From: Nitrospira sp.
GTDB lineage: Bacteria > Nitrospirota > Nitrospiria > Nitrospirales > Nitrospiraceae
DNA length: 64,000 bases
Direction: 5' to 3'
Assembly (NCBI GenBank): GCA_029194535.1
Contig: JARFXR010000002.1
Coordinates: forward strand, 62,001-126,000
The notes below the pieces were generated by a model. It was not told where the DNA came from. It saw nothing but the letters and a program-made list of their open reading frames with translations, and searched no databases. Positions 16,307-27,420 of this stretch are shown here, piece by piece (the first letter of the stretch is position 1; each line of letters opens with the position of its first letter). The translations under genes and the position numbers were made by a program.

Positions 16307-17021
16307 ATACCCCTACCATCTTGGGCTGCCTTTTCTTCATCGCCTCCAACATGGACACAAAGATCGCGCGTCCGTCTTCATTTCCCAACAAAGCCTCCGC
16401 GCATCGTTCGGGATGGGGCATCATGCCCAAGACGTTGCCTTCGGCGTTGCGAATGCCGGCGATATTGTCTAGGGAGCCGTTGGGATTCGCGTCCAGCGTC
16501 ACTTTTCCGTCTCGATCACAATATCGGAAGATCACCTGCGCATTCGCCTGCAACGCCGCCAGCGTCACCGGATCCGTATAATAGCTCCCCTCGGCATGCG
16601 CGATCGGAATCCTGAGCACTTGGCCGGGAGTGCATGCGTTCGTGAAGGGAGTAGCCGCATTCTCGACCCGCACGAAGACATCCCGGCAGACGAAATGCAG
16701 CCCGCGATTCCGCAACATGGCGCCGGGCAGCAATCCGGCTTCGAGCAGGATCTGGAAGCCGTTGCAAACCCCCAAAACCAACCCGCCCTTCGCGGCAAAC
16801 TCCTTGACCGACGTCATGACCGGCGAGAACCGCGCGATCGCCCCGGTGCGCAAATAGTCGCCGTACGAGAACCCTCCGGGAATCACGACCGCGTCCAATC
16901 CGACCGGCAACGGATCTTTATGCCAAACCATCGTCACCGACTGGCCAAGCACATCCTGGAGGACATGGCGGCAATCGTGATCGCAATTACTCCCCGGAAA
17001 AACTACAACCCCGATCTTCAC
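16305..17021 (-). CDS. purQ: Phosphoribosylformylglycinamidine synthase, glutaminase subunit PurQ
   Basis: 238 residues, typical. Class I glutamine amidotransferase domain: [20 protein letters not shown] start, nucleophile Cys in [20 protein letters not shown], and the C-terminal His/Glu pair in [14 protein letters not shown]. It supplies ammonia to PurL within the PurLQS complex. Its stop overlaps palindromic repeat copy 1. Upstream, repeat copy 2 separates it from purS. Confidence 0.96.
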   Translation of the reverse strand: MKIGVVVFPGSNCDHDCRHVLQDVLGQSVTMVWHKDPLPVGLDAVVIPGGFSYGDYLRTGAIARFSPVMTSVKEFAAKGGLVLGVCNGFQILLEAGLLPGAMLRNRGLHFVCRDVFVRVENAATPFTNACTPGQVLRIPIAHAEGSYYTDPVTLAALQANAQVIFRYCDRDGKVTLDANPNGSLDNIAGIRNAEGNVLGMMPHPERCAEALLGNEDGRAIFVSMLEAMKKRQPKMVGV

Positions 17022-17060
17022 TTCCTTCCTCTCCCCCCTAAGAGTTGAGCGAACTTCCCT

Positions 17061-17152
17061 GCGCGGGTGGCGCTGGTTCCCGCTCGCCCGCAGCGGGGTC
17101 CCTACACCGGGCGGGGTGCGAGGACGAGCGGAACCAGCGGCAGGACCCGCAC
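17061..17152. repeat. Dispersed palindromic repeat, copy 2
   Basis: GCGCGGGTGGCGCTGGTTCC at the left and GGAACCAGCGGCAGGACCCG at the right frame the shared core CGCCCGCAGCGG. It lies in the purS-purQ spacer, directly after the purS stop. Diverged from copies 1 and 3 but with the same architecture, and with complementary arms (GGTTCCCGCTCG / CGAGCGGAACC) that have co-varied, which suggests selection on the fold. Confidence 0.75.
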
Positions 17153-17168
17153 TAGGATTCTAAATTCC

Positions 17169-17408
17169 TCACGTCAACTCGTACCGATATTCTTCAATGA
17201 CCGTATTGGCCAGCAACTGCTCGCACATCGCCTTGACCTCAACCTCGGCCTTCGCCCTATCCTTCTCCTCGATGTCCAACTCCATATACTTCCCGACACG
17301 GACGTTCGACGCGCTCCGAAAGCCCAGCGATTGGAGCGCATGTTCAATCGCCTTTCCTTGCGGATCGAGAATCCCCTGCTTCAACGTCACATGAACTCTT
17401 GCTTTCAC
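17169..17408 (-). CDS. purS: FGAM synthase small subunit PurS
   Basis: 79 residues, the family length. Starts KARVHVTLKQGILDPQGKAI and continues HALQSLGFRSASNVRVGKYM and MCEQLLANTVIEEYRYEL, all characteristic of PurS, the dimeric connector between PurL and PurQ. The start is GTG, overlapping the TGA of the preceding membrane-peptide gene. Confidence 0.95.
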   Translation of the reverse strand: MKARVHVTLKQGILDPQGKAIEHALQSLGFRSASNVRVGKYMELDIEEKDRAKAEVEVKAMCEQLLANTVIEEYRYELT

Positions 17409-17623
17409 GATTGGCTCCCCCGCTCTTCCCCGGCCTTATTCAAGCCGTCGATGTATCGTCTGATCCCGAAAATGGCGACAATGGTCAGGATCCCCCCGAA
17501 AGCCAGGGCAATGAAGGCCCACCGCCAGGGTGAATCGTCGAGCCGATAGGCCATGAGACCGACCACGGCGGCCCATACCGACACCGCCGCCACCAACCCA
17601 TAATTCAAAAACCCCTTGAGCAT
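17405..17623 (-). CDS. Small two-helix membrane protein, 72 residues
   Basis: Two hydrophobic helices (FLNYGLVAAVSVWAAVVGLM and WRWAFIALAFGGILTIVAIF) separated by a short polar turn (AYRLDDSP) and a charged C-terminus (YIDGLNKAGEERGSQS). ATG 17623 follows AGAAGGA. It overlaps purS by four bases, so the two are coupled, which is odd for a membrane peptide. Function unknown; the helical hairpin may anchor or regulate. Confidence 0.7.
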   Translation of the reverse strand: MLKGFLNYGLVAAVSVWAAVVGLMAYRLDDSPWRWAFIALAFGGILTIVAIFGIRRYIDGLNKAGEERGSQS

Positions 17624-17875
17624 TCCTTCTCTTCTCCGCCTTCCTCCCTCGAAGGGAGAGGATCGGCCGGGATTTCCGGGCGACCTGCACGGAGGTTCGG
17701 GCCACCGCACTCCCTGAACCGCCGCGGTCCGTACAACGGACGGCGAGCACTGTTCGAAGTTGCGTTCGAGCCAGGCTCGGAACGGAACAAGTTGCACAGC
17801 CGAGCGTCGGGAAGGGCTAGTGCGGTCGAGCCGCAGTGCCGGAGCCCGAAAGCCCGTCCTGATCGGCACTGCACC

Positions 17876-18580
17876 TCATCCGCATACCCTCCTCAACACC
17901 TCCTGATACGCCTCCTCGATCTTGCCCAAATCTTTCCTGAATCGATCCTTGTCCATCGATTCCTTCGTAGTCGCATCCCAGAACCGGCAGGTGTCGGGAG
18001 AGATCTCATCGGCAAGGATCAACTTGTCCTTGTGCCAGCCAAACTCCAGCTTGAAATCGACGAGAATCATGCGGCGTTCCAGAAAGAACGGCTGCAGCAG
18101 GCTGTCTACTTTCAGCGCCAGCCTCTTGATCTCCGCCAGCTGCTCCGGCGTGGCGAGTTTGAGCAGGCGAACGTGCTCGTCGGCGATCAACGGATCGCCG
18201 AGCGCGTCCTGTTTGAAATACCATTCGACGATCGCAGGCTGGATCGGTTCCCCTTCCTTCAGTCCCAGTCGCTTGGCCAGACTGCCCGCCACGACGTTCC
18301 GGACGACCACCTCGATCGGCACGACCGTCACCCGCTTGGTAAGCATCTCCCGGTCGCTCAAGCGACGAACAAAATGCGTCGGCACTCCGTTCTGTTCCAG
18401 CAACGTGAACAGCCGCTCGGAAACTCTATTGTTGATGATGCCTTTTTCGACGATGGTCCCGCGCTTTTGCGCGTTGAAGGCCGTCGCATCGTCCTTGAAG
18501 TATTGAACGACCTGGTCGGGATCGGGCGTCGTGAAGAGCTTCTTCGCCTTGCCTTCGTAGATCATGGTGCCGCTACTCAT
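17876..18580 (-). CDS. purC: SAICAR synthetase PurC
   Basis: 234 residues from ATG 18580 (GAGAGG seven bases upstream). Motifs include MIYEGKAKKLFTTPDPDQVV, the PIEVVVRNVVAGSLAKRLGL substrate loop and LVDFKLEFGWHKDKLILADE, then ISPDTCRFWD. It joins aspartate to CAIR in purine synthesis. A 250-base gap to the membrane peptide downstream holds no clear gene. It is 24 bases after the chlorite dismutase stop, so it is presumably in the same transcript. Confidence 0.96.
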   Translation of the reverse strand: MSSGTMIYEGKAKKLFTTPDPDQVVQYFKDDATAFNAQKRGTIVEKGIINNRVSERLFTLLEQNGVPTHFVRRLSDREMLTKRVTVVPIEVVVRNVVAGSLAKRLGLKEGEPIQPAIVEWYFKQDALGDPLIADEHVRLLKLATPEQLAEIKRLALKVDSLLQPFFLERRMILVDFKLEFGWHKDKLILADEISPDTCRFWDATTKESMDKDRFRKDLGKIEEAYQEVLRRVCG

Positions 18581-18603
18581 GCTGTCGCCTCTCGGTCGGG
18601 CCG

Positions 18604-19404
18604 TCACTGCGCCAAGGTTTCGATGATTTCGTCGAGGGACTTCATTGTTCCGAGCAGAGTGGGATGTCCGAATCGGCGCGTATATTGAAACTCTTTCACC
18701 TTTTCCAACGACAGAATGAGGTTGTGAAAATCCTCCAACTTCGAGGTTTCGAAATAGGTGATGAAGTCCAGATCATCCAACCCGCTGGAGTGATACAGCT
18801 TCCGCTTTACGGCCTTGCGATAGGGCAACGCCGCCACGGTGTGCTCCTTCATCATGGCGGCGCGTTTCTCCTGGTCGAGCGCCCACCAATCGGCGGTTTT
18901 TCTGATCGGAATCACAATCGCATAGGCCGAGGCGCCTGATTCATCGGCAACCTTGAGCTCCGCCTTTATCTCGTCCGGAAACCCAGGGACATAAATCGCC
19001 TTCTTGCTCATCCCGTTCAGAATACCGGCCTTTTTGAGATACCGGCCCATGGGACTGGCATGGAGATCGATCAGGAACTTCTGCGAATCACGGAGTTCCG
19101 TCGCATGGACTCGAAAGAGGATATCCGCATAGTCGGACAGTCCACGCAGAAGATACAGATCGATCGCAATCTTTTCGCGATGCTGTTCGACCACGCCTTT
19201 CAGGGCGGTCAGGTGGGCGATCCTGGTCGGCGCGTCCTGCTTGTCCCATTCCTCGGTCAGGCCGAACGCAGCAAACGTCCCATAGACTCCGGGCTCACTG
19301 AGCAACTTGTCGCGATCGGCGGCGGCATGAGACGCCGAAATCGCACCTCCCAGCACGGCACATAGGACGACGACGCACAAGCCGACATATCGTGATTGAA
19401 TCAT
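18604..19404 (-). CDS. cld: Periplasmic chlorite dismutase
   Basis: 266 residues with a signal peptide (MIQSRYVGLCVVVLCAVLGG, cleavage near SHAAA). The heme enzyme turns chlorite into chloride and O2. The conserved C-terminal motif RKLYHSSGLDDLDFITYFET is present. His188 (KEHT) and Arg201 are 13 residues apart, exactly as the proximal His and distal Arg in the enzyme known from Nitrospira defluvii. The long form (over 230 mature residues) is the pentameric lineage-I type. ATG 19404 overlaps the purB stop (ATGA), with the ribosome site GAGGAGGC inside purB. Coupling of a respiratory detox enzyme to a purine gene is unusual. Confidence 0.93.
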   Translation of the reverse strand: MIQSRYVGLCVVVLCAVLGGAISASHAAADRDKLLSEPGVYGTFAAFGLTEEWDKQDAPTRIAHLTALKGVVEQHREKIAIDLYLLRGLSDYADILFRVHATELRDSQKFLIDLHASPMGRYLKKAGILNGMSKKAIYVPGFPDEIKAELKVADESGASAYAIVIPIRKTADWWALDQEKRAAMMKEHTVAALPYRKAVKRKLYHSSGLDDLDFITYFETSKLEDFHNLILSLEKVKEFQYTRRFGHPTLLGTMKSLDEIIETLAQ

Positions 19405-20738
19405 CTGCCTCCTCGCTTTGTGTGGTCGGCCCTTCCCGCTCCGTGCCCCCGGAACACGCGACGAAAGATCTTGTCGAGATGCCGCAGATAATAGTGCGGA
19501 TCGAAACAGGCCGCAATCTCGCTCTTTTTCAGGTATCGGGCGATGAAGGGATCTTTGGCGGCGAGATCCTGCAGCATTCCCGCGCCCTGCCACGACACCA
19601 TGGCATTGCGTTGGACCGCCTCATACGATTCCTTGCGCTGAGCCCCTTTGGCGACCAGCGCCAGCAGCAGGCGCTGCGAATACACCAGCCCTCCGGTCAG
19701 TTCCAGATTGCGCTTCATTCGCTCCGGATACACAACCAGACCGGCGATCAGATCGGCGACCTTCGCCAGCATGTAATCCACCAGAATCGTGCTGTCCGGC
19801 ATGATCACCCGTTCGACGGACGAGTGGCTGATGTCTCGCTCGTGCCACAAGGCGACGTTTTCCATCGCCGCCAGACTGTTCGCGCGAACGAGGCGGGCGA
19901 GGCCGCATAGGTTTTCCGACACGATGGGATTCCGCTTGTGCGGCATCGCGGACGATCCCTTCTGGCCCTGCGCAAAATATTCCTCAGCCTCCAGCACTTC
20001 CGTCCGCTGGAGATGACGGATCTCCGTCGCGATTTTTTCGATCGTCGCCGCCAACAACGCCAGGGCTGTGGCATAGGCCGCGTGCCGGTCCCGCTGGACC
20101 ACCTGGTTGGAGGCCGGATCGACGGAGAGTCCCAGTTTCGAGCAGACGTAGGCTTCGATCTCCGGGCCCTGGTGGGCAAACGTCCCCATCGCCCCGGACA
20201 GTTTTCCCACCGCGATGGTGCTGCGCACCTGGCGCAGCCGCTCCAGATGCCGGCCGATCTCCTCGTACCAGACGGCCAGCTTGAAACCGAACGAGATGGG
20301 CTCCCCATGGATGCCGTGCGACCGGCCGACCATTACGGTCTGCTTATGGAGCAGGGCCTGCCGTTTCAAGACATCCATAAACCCTTTCACTCCGTCGAGA
20401 ATCACATCGAGCGCCTCGGTCATTTGCACGGCGAGCGACGTATCCACGATATCGGAGGAGGTCAATCCCATGTGCAGGAACCGGTGCTCCGACCCAACGT
20501 CGTCCGCCAACGATTCCAGAAACGCGATCACATCGTGCTTCGTCACCAGCTCGATTTCTGCGATGCGCCCCACATGGATCCTGGCCTTCCGGCGGATCCT
20601 GGCGGCGGTCCCGCGCGGCGCCTGGCCCGCGCGCTCGAAGGCGGCGCAGGCCTGCAATTCCACTTCGAGCCAGATCTCGTACTTGTGCTTGAGATCCCAG
20701 ATGGCTTTCATCTTCGGACGACTGTAGCGATCGATCAT
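19401..20738 (-). CDS. purB: Adenylosuccinate lyase PurB
   Basis: 445 residues; fumarase/aspartase superfamily. Signature GSSAMPHKRNPIVSENLCGL is intact and THD-like MGLTSSDIVDTSLAVQM and GRSHGIHGEPISFGFKLAVW contain the catalytic histidine regions. It releases fumarate from SAICAR and adenylosuccinate. The C-terminus ends in an Arg-rich RGHGAGRADHTKRGGR tail encoding the ribosome binding site of cld. Confidence 0.97.
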   Translation of the reverse strand: MIDRYSRPKMKAIWDLKHKYEIWLEVELQACAAFERAGQAPRGTAARIRRKARIHVGRIAEIELVTKHDVIAFLESLADDVGSEHRFLHMGLTSSDIVDTSLAVQMTEALDVILDGVKGFMDVLKRQALLHKQTVMVGRSHGIHGEPISFGFKLAVWYEEIGRHLERLRQVRSTIAVGKLSGAMGTFAHQGPEIEAYVCSKLGLSVDPASNQVVQRDRHAAYATALALLAATIEKIATEIRHLQRTEVLEAEEYFAQGQKGSSAMPHKRNPIVSENLCGLARLVRANSLAAMENVALWHERDISHSSVERVIMPDSTILVDYMLAKVADLIAGLVVYPERMKRNLELTGGLVYSQRLLLALVAKGAQRKESYEAVQRNAMVSWQGAGMLQDLAAKDPFIARYLKKSEIAACFDPHYYLRHLDKIFRRVFRGHGAGRADHTKRGGR

Positions 20739-20754
20739 TTCGCCTCGATCATGA

Positions 20755-20822
20755 GTTTCGGGTTACGAGTCTCGCGTATCGCGCGACTGGAATCTTCCGG
20801 CTATGAAACACGAACCCGAAAC
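20755..20822. repeat. Inverted repeat in the nusB-purB spacer
   Basis: GTTTCGGGTT (20755-20764) and AACCCGAAAC (20813-20822) pair perfectly across a loop that itself contains AGTCTCGCG/CGCGCGACT. It fills the 93-base spacer between nusB and purB and resembles a REP-like hairpin. Confidence 0.6.
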
Positions 20823-20831
20823 ACGAAGCTT

Positions 20832-21275
20832 CTACTTCACGCTCTTAGCCGCTTCGGCTCGCTTCGCTTCCAACTTCGCTTCGCTCGCCAGGACCTTGTC
20901 CAAGACACCGTTCACGAACTTGGCCGCCTCGTCGTCGCCGAAATCTTTGGCCAGCTCGATCGCCTCATTCATCGTCACCTTCGCCGGCACGTCGTCGCGC
21001 CATAGTAGTTCGTAGACTCCCAGACGCAGAATATTGCGGTCGACGACTTGCATTCGGCTGACTTTCCAATTCGTCGCGTAGCGGCCGAGCAGGGCGTCCA
21101 GTTCGGCTTGATGCTCCAACACCCCGCGCACCAATGCTTCCGCGAAAGTCCTGACGTCTTCGGTCGCTTCGCATTGGTTCCAGAACTCGTCGAGCCAGAC
21201 GCCGGGTCTGCCGTGGATGTCGTATTGGAACAGGATCTGGAGCGCCCGTTCACGGGATTGATGGCGGGACCCCAT
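20832..21275 (-). CDS. nusB: Transcription antitermination factor NusB
   Basis: 147 residues, all-helical. Starts [20 protein letters not shown], with the family end [20 protein letters not shown] and [20 protein letters not shown]. It binds boxA RNA with NusE during rRNA transcription. It starts two bases after the ribH stop, the common ribH-nusB arrangement. Confidence 0.95.
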   Translation of the reverse strand: MGSRHQSRERALQILFQYDIHGRPGVWLDEFWNQCEATEDVRTFAEALVRGVLEHQAELDALLGRYATNWKVSRMQVVDRNILRLGVYELLWRDDVPAKVTMNEAIELAKDFGDDEAAKFVNGVLDKVLASEAKLEAKRAEAAKSVK

Positions 21276-21277
21276 GA

Positions 21278-21814
21278 CTAGACGGAGCGCTTTCGCGCCG
21301 GCCGCCGGCCGCCGTTGTGCTTGGGGTTTCCTTCGGAGGGCAGGTCGCCGCCTCGCAGCGCCCGCATAACCGTCGCCATCTCGATCGCCGATTTGGCAGC
21401 CTCCCCACCGCGATTGAATTTCGCCGGGTCCGACCGCTCGATCGCCTGCGCCACCGTGTCGGTCGTCAACACCCCGAAAATGATGGGCACGTCCGCATCC
21501 AGCGCCGCCTGGCCGATTCCCCGGCTCGCCTCACCGCTGATGTAGTCGAAATGCGGCGTATCACCGCGAATCACGGCTCCCAGGCAGATCACGGCGTCGA
21601 ATCGCTTGGTCGCAGCGAGCGTCCGCGCAACGAGCGGAATCTCAAACGCGCCGGGTACGCGCACCACCTCAACGTCCTGCTCCACCACCCCGTGTTTCAT
21701 CAAACCATCCAGACAGGACGACAACAGTTTACTGGTCACGAACTTGTTGAACCTCGCGACGACGACCCCGAACTTCAGCCCCGTCGCATTATGGGACCCT
21801 TTACGAAGCTTCAT
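21278..21814 (-). CDS. ribH: 6,7-dimethyl-8-ribityllumazine synthase RibH
   Basis: 178 residues; the catalytic core is complete ([71 protein letters not shown]). It makes lumazine in riboflavin synthesis. A basic tail of about 20 residues ([15 protein letters not shown]) extends beyond the usual end. Confidence 0.96.
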   Translation of the reverse strand: MKLRKGSHNATGLKFGVVVARFNKFVTSKLLSSCLDGLMKHGVVEQDVEVVRVPGAFEIPLVARTLAATKRFDAVICLGAVIRGDTPHFDYISGEASRGIGQAALDADVPIIFGVLTTDTVAQAIERSDPAKFNRGGEAAKSAIEMATVMRALRGGDLPSEGNPKHNGGRRPARKRSV

Positions 21815-21890
21815 ATCAAAGCACCCTTGTGGACACCGCGGACATTTGGTCCGGCGCGAGTGAGCGGCTGCATGTCATGTTCAGGAGCCG

Positions 21891-23099
21891 CTACACCTTC
21901 TTGAGGATGTGCCCCAACTTCTTCTTCTTCGTCCGCAGATATTTCACATTGGCGTCGTGCGGGGGAATTTCGATCGGCACACGCTCCACGACTTTCAAAC
22001 CGTAGCCTTCGATGCCGACGATCTTGCGCGGGTTGTTCGTGATGAGCTTGATCGGATGAAGTCCGAGATTCACCAATATTTGCGCGCCGACCCCGTAGTC
22101 GCGCAGGTCGGCCTTGAATCCCAGCTTCAAATTCGCTTCGACCGTGTCGCTGCCCTGGTCTTGAAGTCCATAGGCCTTGATCTTATTGAGCAGGCCGATG
22201 CCGCGGCCCTCTTGATTGAGATAGAGGAGCACGCCTCGGCCCTCCTTTTGAATAATTTCCATCGCCTTGTGGAGTTGGTCGCGGCAGTCACAGCGCAACG
22301 ACCCGAGCGCGTCGGCGGTCAGGCAACCCGAGTGGACACGCACCAACGTCGGCTCACCGATGTCCACCCGTCCTTTGACGAGAGCGATATGCGTCACGTT
22401 GTCGACCTGGTTCTCGAACGCCACCGCTTCGAACTCGCCGAACGTCGTGGGCAGCCGCGCGCTCGCCACCCGCTTCACGAATGTCTCGCGGCGCATCCGG
22501 TACTCGATCAAGGCCTTGATCGTCACCATCTTGAGCTTGTGCGCTTTAGCGAACTTGGTGAGTTCCGGCACGCGGGCCATCGTGCCGTCCTCGTTCATGA
22601 TTTCGCAGATCACGCCGGCGGGAGTCAGCCCGGCCAGCCTCGCTAGATCGACCGATCCCTCCGTCTGGCCCGCCCGCTTCAACACGCCTCCTTGCTGCGC
22701 TTTCAGCGGAAAGATGTGGCCTGGCCGCGCGAGGTCCGTCGGCTTGGATTTGGGATCGATCGCCACATGGATCGTGGTCGCTCTGTCGGCCGCAGAAATG
22801 CCGGTGGTGATGTCCTTGCGCGCGTCGATGGACACGGTGAAGGCGGTGCCGAACGTGGCCGTATTCTCGACCGCTTGCTGAGGCAACTGCAGTTCTTCCA
22901 CCCGTTCCGGCGGCAAGGCGAGACAGATCAGCCCGCGCGCATATCTGGCCATGAAATTGATGGCTTGCGGCGTCACCTTCTCGGCCGCGATGACCAAATC
23001 CCCTTCGTTTTCTCGGTCTTCGTCGTCCACCAGGATGACGAACCGGCCTTTCCTGATGTCTCGAAGCGCCTCTTCGATGGTGTCAAATGGAACGGCCAT
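21891..23099 (-). CDS. ribBA: Bifunctional DHBP synthase / GTP cyclohydrolase II RibBA
   Basis: About 402 residues from [18 protein letters not shown]. The N-terminal DHBP synthase half has [20 protein letters not shown]. The C-terminal cyclohydrolase II half has the zinc cysteines in [20 protein letters not shown], then [20 protein letters not shown] and [11 protein letters not shown]. It feeds both branches of riboflavin synthesis. The longer frame adds eight residues upstream (ATG 23123). ribBA, ribH and nusB form the promoter-proximal part of the minus-strand operon. Confidence 0.96.
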   Translation of the reverse strand: MAVPFDTIEEALRDIRKGRFVILVDDEDRENEGDLVIAAEKVTPQAINFMARYARGLICLALPPERVEELQLPQQAVENTATFGTAFTVSIDARKDITTGISAADRATTIHVAIDPKSKPTDLARPGHIFPLKAQQGGVLKRAGQTEGSVDLARLAGLTPAGVICEIMNEDGTMARVPELTKFAKAHKLKMVTIKALIEYRMRRETFVKRVASARLPTTFGEFEAVAFENQVDNVTHIALVKGRVDIGEPTLVRVHSGCLTADALGSLRCDCRDQLHKAMEIIQKEGRGVLLYLNQEGRGIGLLNKIKAYGLQDQGSDTVEANLKLGFKADLRDYGVGAQILVNLGLHPIKLITNNPRKIVGIEGYGLKVVERVPIEIPPHDANVKYLRTKKKKLGHILKKV

Positions 23100-23471
23100 A
23101 GCGGACAATGTTGACTGTTTCATGCTGAATGTTCAATGAGCGAGCGATTTGTCATTGAACATCGAACATTTATCGGTTTTTTGGCCCCCGACTGTCAACG
23201 GGTAAAAGGACCTACGCCGATCCGATTTGCTGCGGCCACATCGTCGCGCATCAGCAAACCAGCACGTACAGCCGTCGTCGTCTTGGCCCCTAAATAGTCA
23301 CTGCTCAGTCCGACGACAATGCGGAACAGCGCTCCGCTCCGCAGCGGGCAAGCCGCGAGGAGCCCCTGTAACTGGGGAATACGGTTTCACCAGTGCGAGC
23401 GAGGGCGCGAGAGACGCCGGTCGTCTTCCACGCTTGGTCACCCATCGGACAGTGTGATAGTCTCGACCGTT
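23100..23471. promoter_or_regulatory. Divergent intergenic region between ribBA and the sigma-factor gene
   Basis: This 372-base region must carry the promoters for ribBA (minus) and the sigma gene (plus). GTTCAATGA (23131-23139) and TCATTGAAC (23152-23160) form a 9-bp hairpin in the ribBA leader. I looked for the conserved blocks of an FMN riboswitch and did not find them. The plus-strand open frame upstream of the sigma start (from 23319) looks non-coding. Confidence 0.5.
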
Positions 23472-24470
23472 ATGAAACGGCGAACAAGATCCGCGGCCGA
23501 AACCCCGTTGGAGCCTGAAATTTTGGGGCCTGCCGACGAAGACTCTGCCGAGGGCGCCACCAACGCAGTAGTCGAGGCGGCCGACAGACCGGCACCGCAG
23601 GCGGGCGTCGATACAACGGCGGTTGTGCCGGTTACGGCGCTTCAGCAATATCTGGCCGAAGTCCGCCGGCACCCCTACTTGACCAAGGAAGAAGAGCTGC
23701 AGCTGTTCGACGAATATCACACACACGGCGATCGCGAGGCCGCGGTCAAGCTCATCATGGCCAACCTCCGGGTCTCCGTGGCCATCGCATCCGAGTACCT
23801 GCACACCGGCGCCGACCATATGGATCTGATCCAGGAAGGCAACGTCGGTCTGATGCAGGCGATCAAGAAATTCGACCCATCGAAGAACGTGCGCTTCTAC
23901 GCCTATGCAGCCTGGTGGTCACGAGCCTATATCCTGCGCTACCTTCTCAACACCTATCGACTCGTGAAGATCGGAACCACGCAGGATCAACGCAAGCTCT
24001 TCTACAATCTGAAGAAGGAGAAGTCGAAGCTCGAGCGGCAAGGCTTCGCACCCGACACCAAACTGCTCGCCGACCGGTTAAACGTACGGGAACGCGACGT
24101 GGTTGAAATGGATCAACGTCTGGGCAACTGGGAGTTGTCCCTCGACCAGCCGATCGGCGAAGAGCAGGACGCCACCCTGCTCGATGTCCTGCCATCTCAA
24201 CAAGTCGGCCCCGATGAGCAACTCGCCCAGCATCAATTGCAGACGCTGTTCCGCGCGAAGCTGACGGAGTTCATCAAGACGCTGGATGAGCGGGACGAGG
24301 ATATTCTGCGCAATCGCCTCCTCTCCGAAACTCCCCTCACGCTCGACGATCTGGGCGAGAAGTACGGCATCACAAAGGAGCGGACCAGGCAACTGGAAGC
24401 GCGCATCATTAAACGTATTCGTGACTATATCAAGAAGGACGTCAAGGATTTCGACCGCTTGCGAGTCTGA
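23472..24470 (+). CDS. rpoH: RpoH-like (sigma-32 type) RNA polymerase sigma factor
   Basis: About 332 residues: an acidic, low-complexity 60-residue N-terminus, then region 2 (LIMANLRVSVAIASEYLHTG, DLIQEGNVGLMQAIKKFDPS, YAAWWSRAYILRYLLNTYRL), the QRKLFYNLKKEK segment that corresponds to the RpoH box, region 3, and region 4 helix-turn-helix TLDDLGEKYGITKERTRQLE. The RpoH box and the adjacent groES-groEL genes support a heat-shock sigma. The long N-terminal extension is unusual for RpoH, and a group-2 sigma is the alternative. No clear ribosome site precedes ATG 23472. Confidence 0.82.
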   Translation: MKRRTRSAAETPLEPEILGPADEDSAEGATNAVVEAADRPAPQAGVDTTAVVPVTALQQYLAEVRRHPYLTKEEELQLFDEYHTHGDREAAVKLIMANLRVSVAIASEYLHTGADHMDLIQEGNVGLMQAIKKFDPSKNVRFYAYAAWWSRAYILRYLLNTYRLVKIGTTQDQRKLFYNLKKEKSKLERQGFAPDTKLLADRLNVRERDVVEMDQRLGNWELSLDQPIGEEQDATLLDVLPSQQVGPDEQLAQHQLQTLFRAKLTEFIKTLDERDEDILRNRLLSETPLTLDDLGEKYGITKERTRQLEARIIKRIRDYIKKDVKDFDRLRV

Positions 24471-24591
24471 TCTCAGCCCGACAGCTGTCGGACACCCGGC
24501 CGAAAGATCACCCTGGTATATTGCAATGTCAATGGGTTATGATACCCCTAGACGATGAGCATCGGACTGGAAAGAAATTCTGAATCCCCCC

Positions 24592-24619
24592 TTGACTTGG
24601 ACTGACCTGAGGCTATCTC
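24592..24619 (+). promoter_or_regulatory. Predicted groESL promoter
   Basis: TTGACT and TATCTC are separated by 16 bases, in the 280-base spacer upstream of groES. The -35 also reads CTTGAC within a CCCCCCTTGACTT run, which overlaps what a heat-shock sigma would accept. No CIRCE inverted repeat (TTAGCACTC-N9-GAGTGCTAA) is present, so HrcA control is not supported here. Confidence 0.5.
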
Positions 24620-24751
24620 AACCCCCGAGTTTACGGATCAGGGCTTCTGCTCGTTGAGACGTACCCCTGTACGCCGTCGAGTTTGAACCAGTATCACAAT
24701 CGTCACTCTATCAACCCGGTTCACTAATCAGCACGAGGAGGGTGTTGCACA

Positions 24752-25057
24752 ATGAGCACAGCAGCGAAGGACAAAGAGAAGAAGGACGTTGCCAAGGGTT
24801 TTCAGCCACTGGGTGATCGGGTGTTCATCACCTACACCGAGGAATTGGAACGGACCGCCGGCGGGATTTACGTGCCGGATTCTGCCAAGGAAAAGCCGCA
24901 GCGGGGTGTGGTGCAGGCCGTGGGCAAGAAGGTCGAAAACGTCAAGGTCGGCGACCAGGTGCTCTTCGACAAGTACTCGGGCAGCAAGCTCCGGATAGAG
25001 GACGAGGAGTGTTTGATCCTGAAGGAAGAGGACATCCTCGGCATCTTCGCCAACTGA
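24752..25057 (+). CDS. groES: Co-chaperonin GroES
   Basis: 101 residues, about five to eight more than usual because of a Lys-rich N-terminal extension (MSTAAKDKEKKDVAKG) before the standard FQPLGDRVFITYTEELERTA start. The mobile-loop region TAGGIYVPDSAKEKPQRG is intact. It caps GroEL. GAGGAGG precedes the ATG. Confidence 0.97.
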   Translation: MSTAAKDKEKKDVAKGFQPLGDRVFITYTEELERTAGGIYVPDSAKEKPQRGVVQAVGKKVENVKVGDQVLFDKYSGSKLRIEDEECLILKEEDILGIFAN

Positions 25058-25083
25058 CGATCATCCGTCGCACGTCTATCTGA

Positions 25084-26751
<1,668 letters not shown>

Positions 26752-26794
26752 GTCCAGTGCTGAGTCCTGAGGACTGAGTGAAGGCCACAATCAG

Positions 26795-26824
26795 AAGGGC
26801 CCGGCGGGAAACCGCCGGGCCCTT
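26795..26824 (+). terminator. Intrinsic terminator after groEL
   Basis: A 13-bp perfect stem AAGGGCCCGGCGG / CCGCCGGGCCCTT with a GAAA tetraloop, followed by CGTGTTTT. This is a strong rho-independent terminator that ends the groESL transcript. Confidence 0.9.
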
Positions 26825-26902
26825 CGTGTTTTGGCGTGACCGGATTAACTCGAATCTGGTCCTTGAACGCTTCACCCGTCACGGGTTACGCTTCACGATC
26901 CT

Positions 26903-27259
26903 ATGATCGTCGAGGTCGAATCGAACGAGAACTGCGAAAGCAGCTTCTTTGCCCGCTTCAAAGAGACCGGCCCGGCTCGAGCAGTCTCACAGGTCCGGCT
27001 CTTCGAACGGAACCCGGCCGGAGAATGGTATGACGTCACGGGGTGGAGCGAGCATCCCGCCGCGCCCCCCTGTCAGGCCTTCGCCCAGCCGGTCGAAGAC
27101 TCCGGAGCCGGCCTGGCCTATCTAGTCTACGGCGGACTCTACGGCCTTCGCTTCAAGCCGGCAGGCAGCGATGAGCCCTGGAGTCTCACCAGCCCACATC
27201 AATGGGGCGAGGCCTACCTGTCGCTGGCCAGCGACCGCGACCTCCGCTACAGCCACTAG
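26903..27259 (+). CDS. Hypothetical protein, 118 residues
   Basis: Starts MIVEVESNENCESSFFARFK and reads as a small beta-rich protein (VSQVRLFERNPAGEWYDVTG, AGLAYLVYGGLYGLRFKPAG). I do not recognise it. No strong ribosome site is seen. The clean amino-acid composition and lack of an equally good opposite frame make it plausible. It lies between the groEL terminator and the sensor kinase. Confidence 0.5.
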   Translation: MIVEVESNENCESSFFARFKETGPARAVSQVRLFERNPAGEWYDVTGWSEHPAAPPCQAFAQPVEDSGAGLAYLVYGGLYGLRFKPAGSDEPWSLTSPHQWGEAYLSLASDRDLRYSH

Positions 27260-27420
27260 CGTACGCGCGAGGGAACTTCCCCAATCCATCACCTCCCTCC
27301 TGCCGGATCTCCGGACTGCTCGCCGATAGGGATGCGAAGAACACAATAATTCTTTGAGGCTTCGCCCTACGTGCCTATACTGTCCCCACACACAGCACCA
27401 AGCCGAATGATGTGTCCGCC

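Noticed and set aside
23100-23471. FMN riboswitch upstream of ribBA
   Set aside because: The conserved AGGGTGAAAxTCCC / CCGAC blocks of the RFN element could not be found in order on the minus strand; only a GTGAAACCG-like fragment is present.
24471-24751. CIRCE operator before groESL
   Set aside because: No TTAGCACTC-N9-GAGTGCTAA inverted repeat is present.
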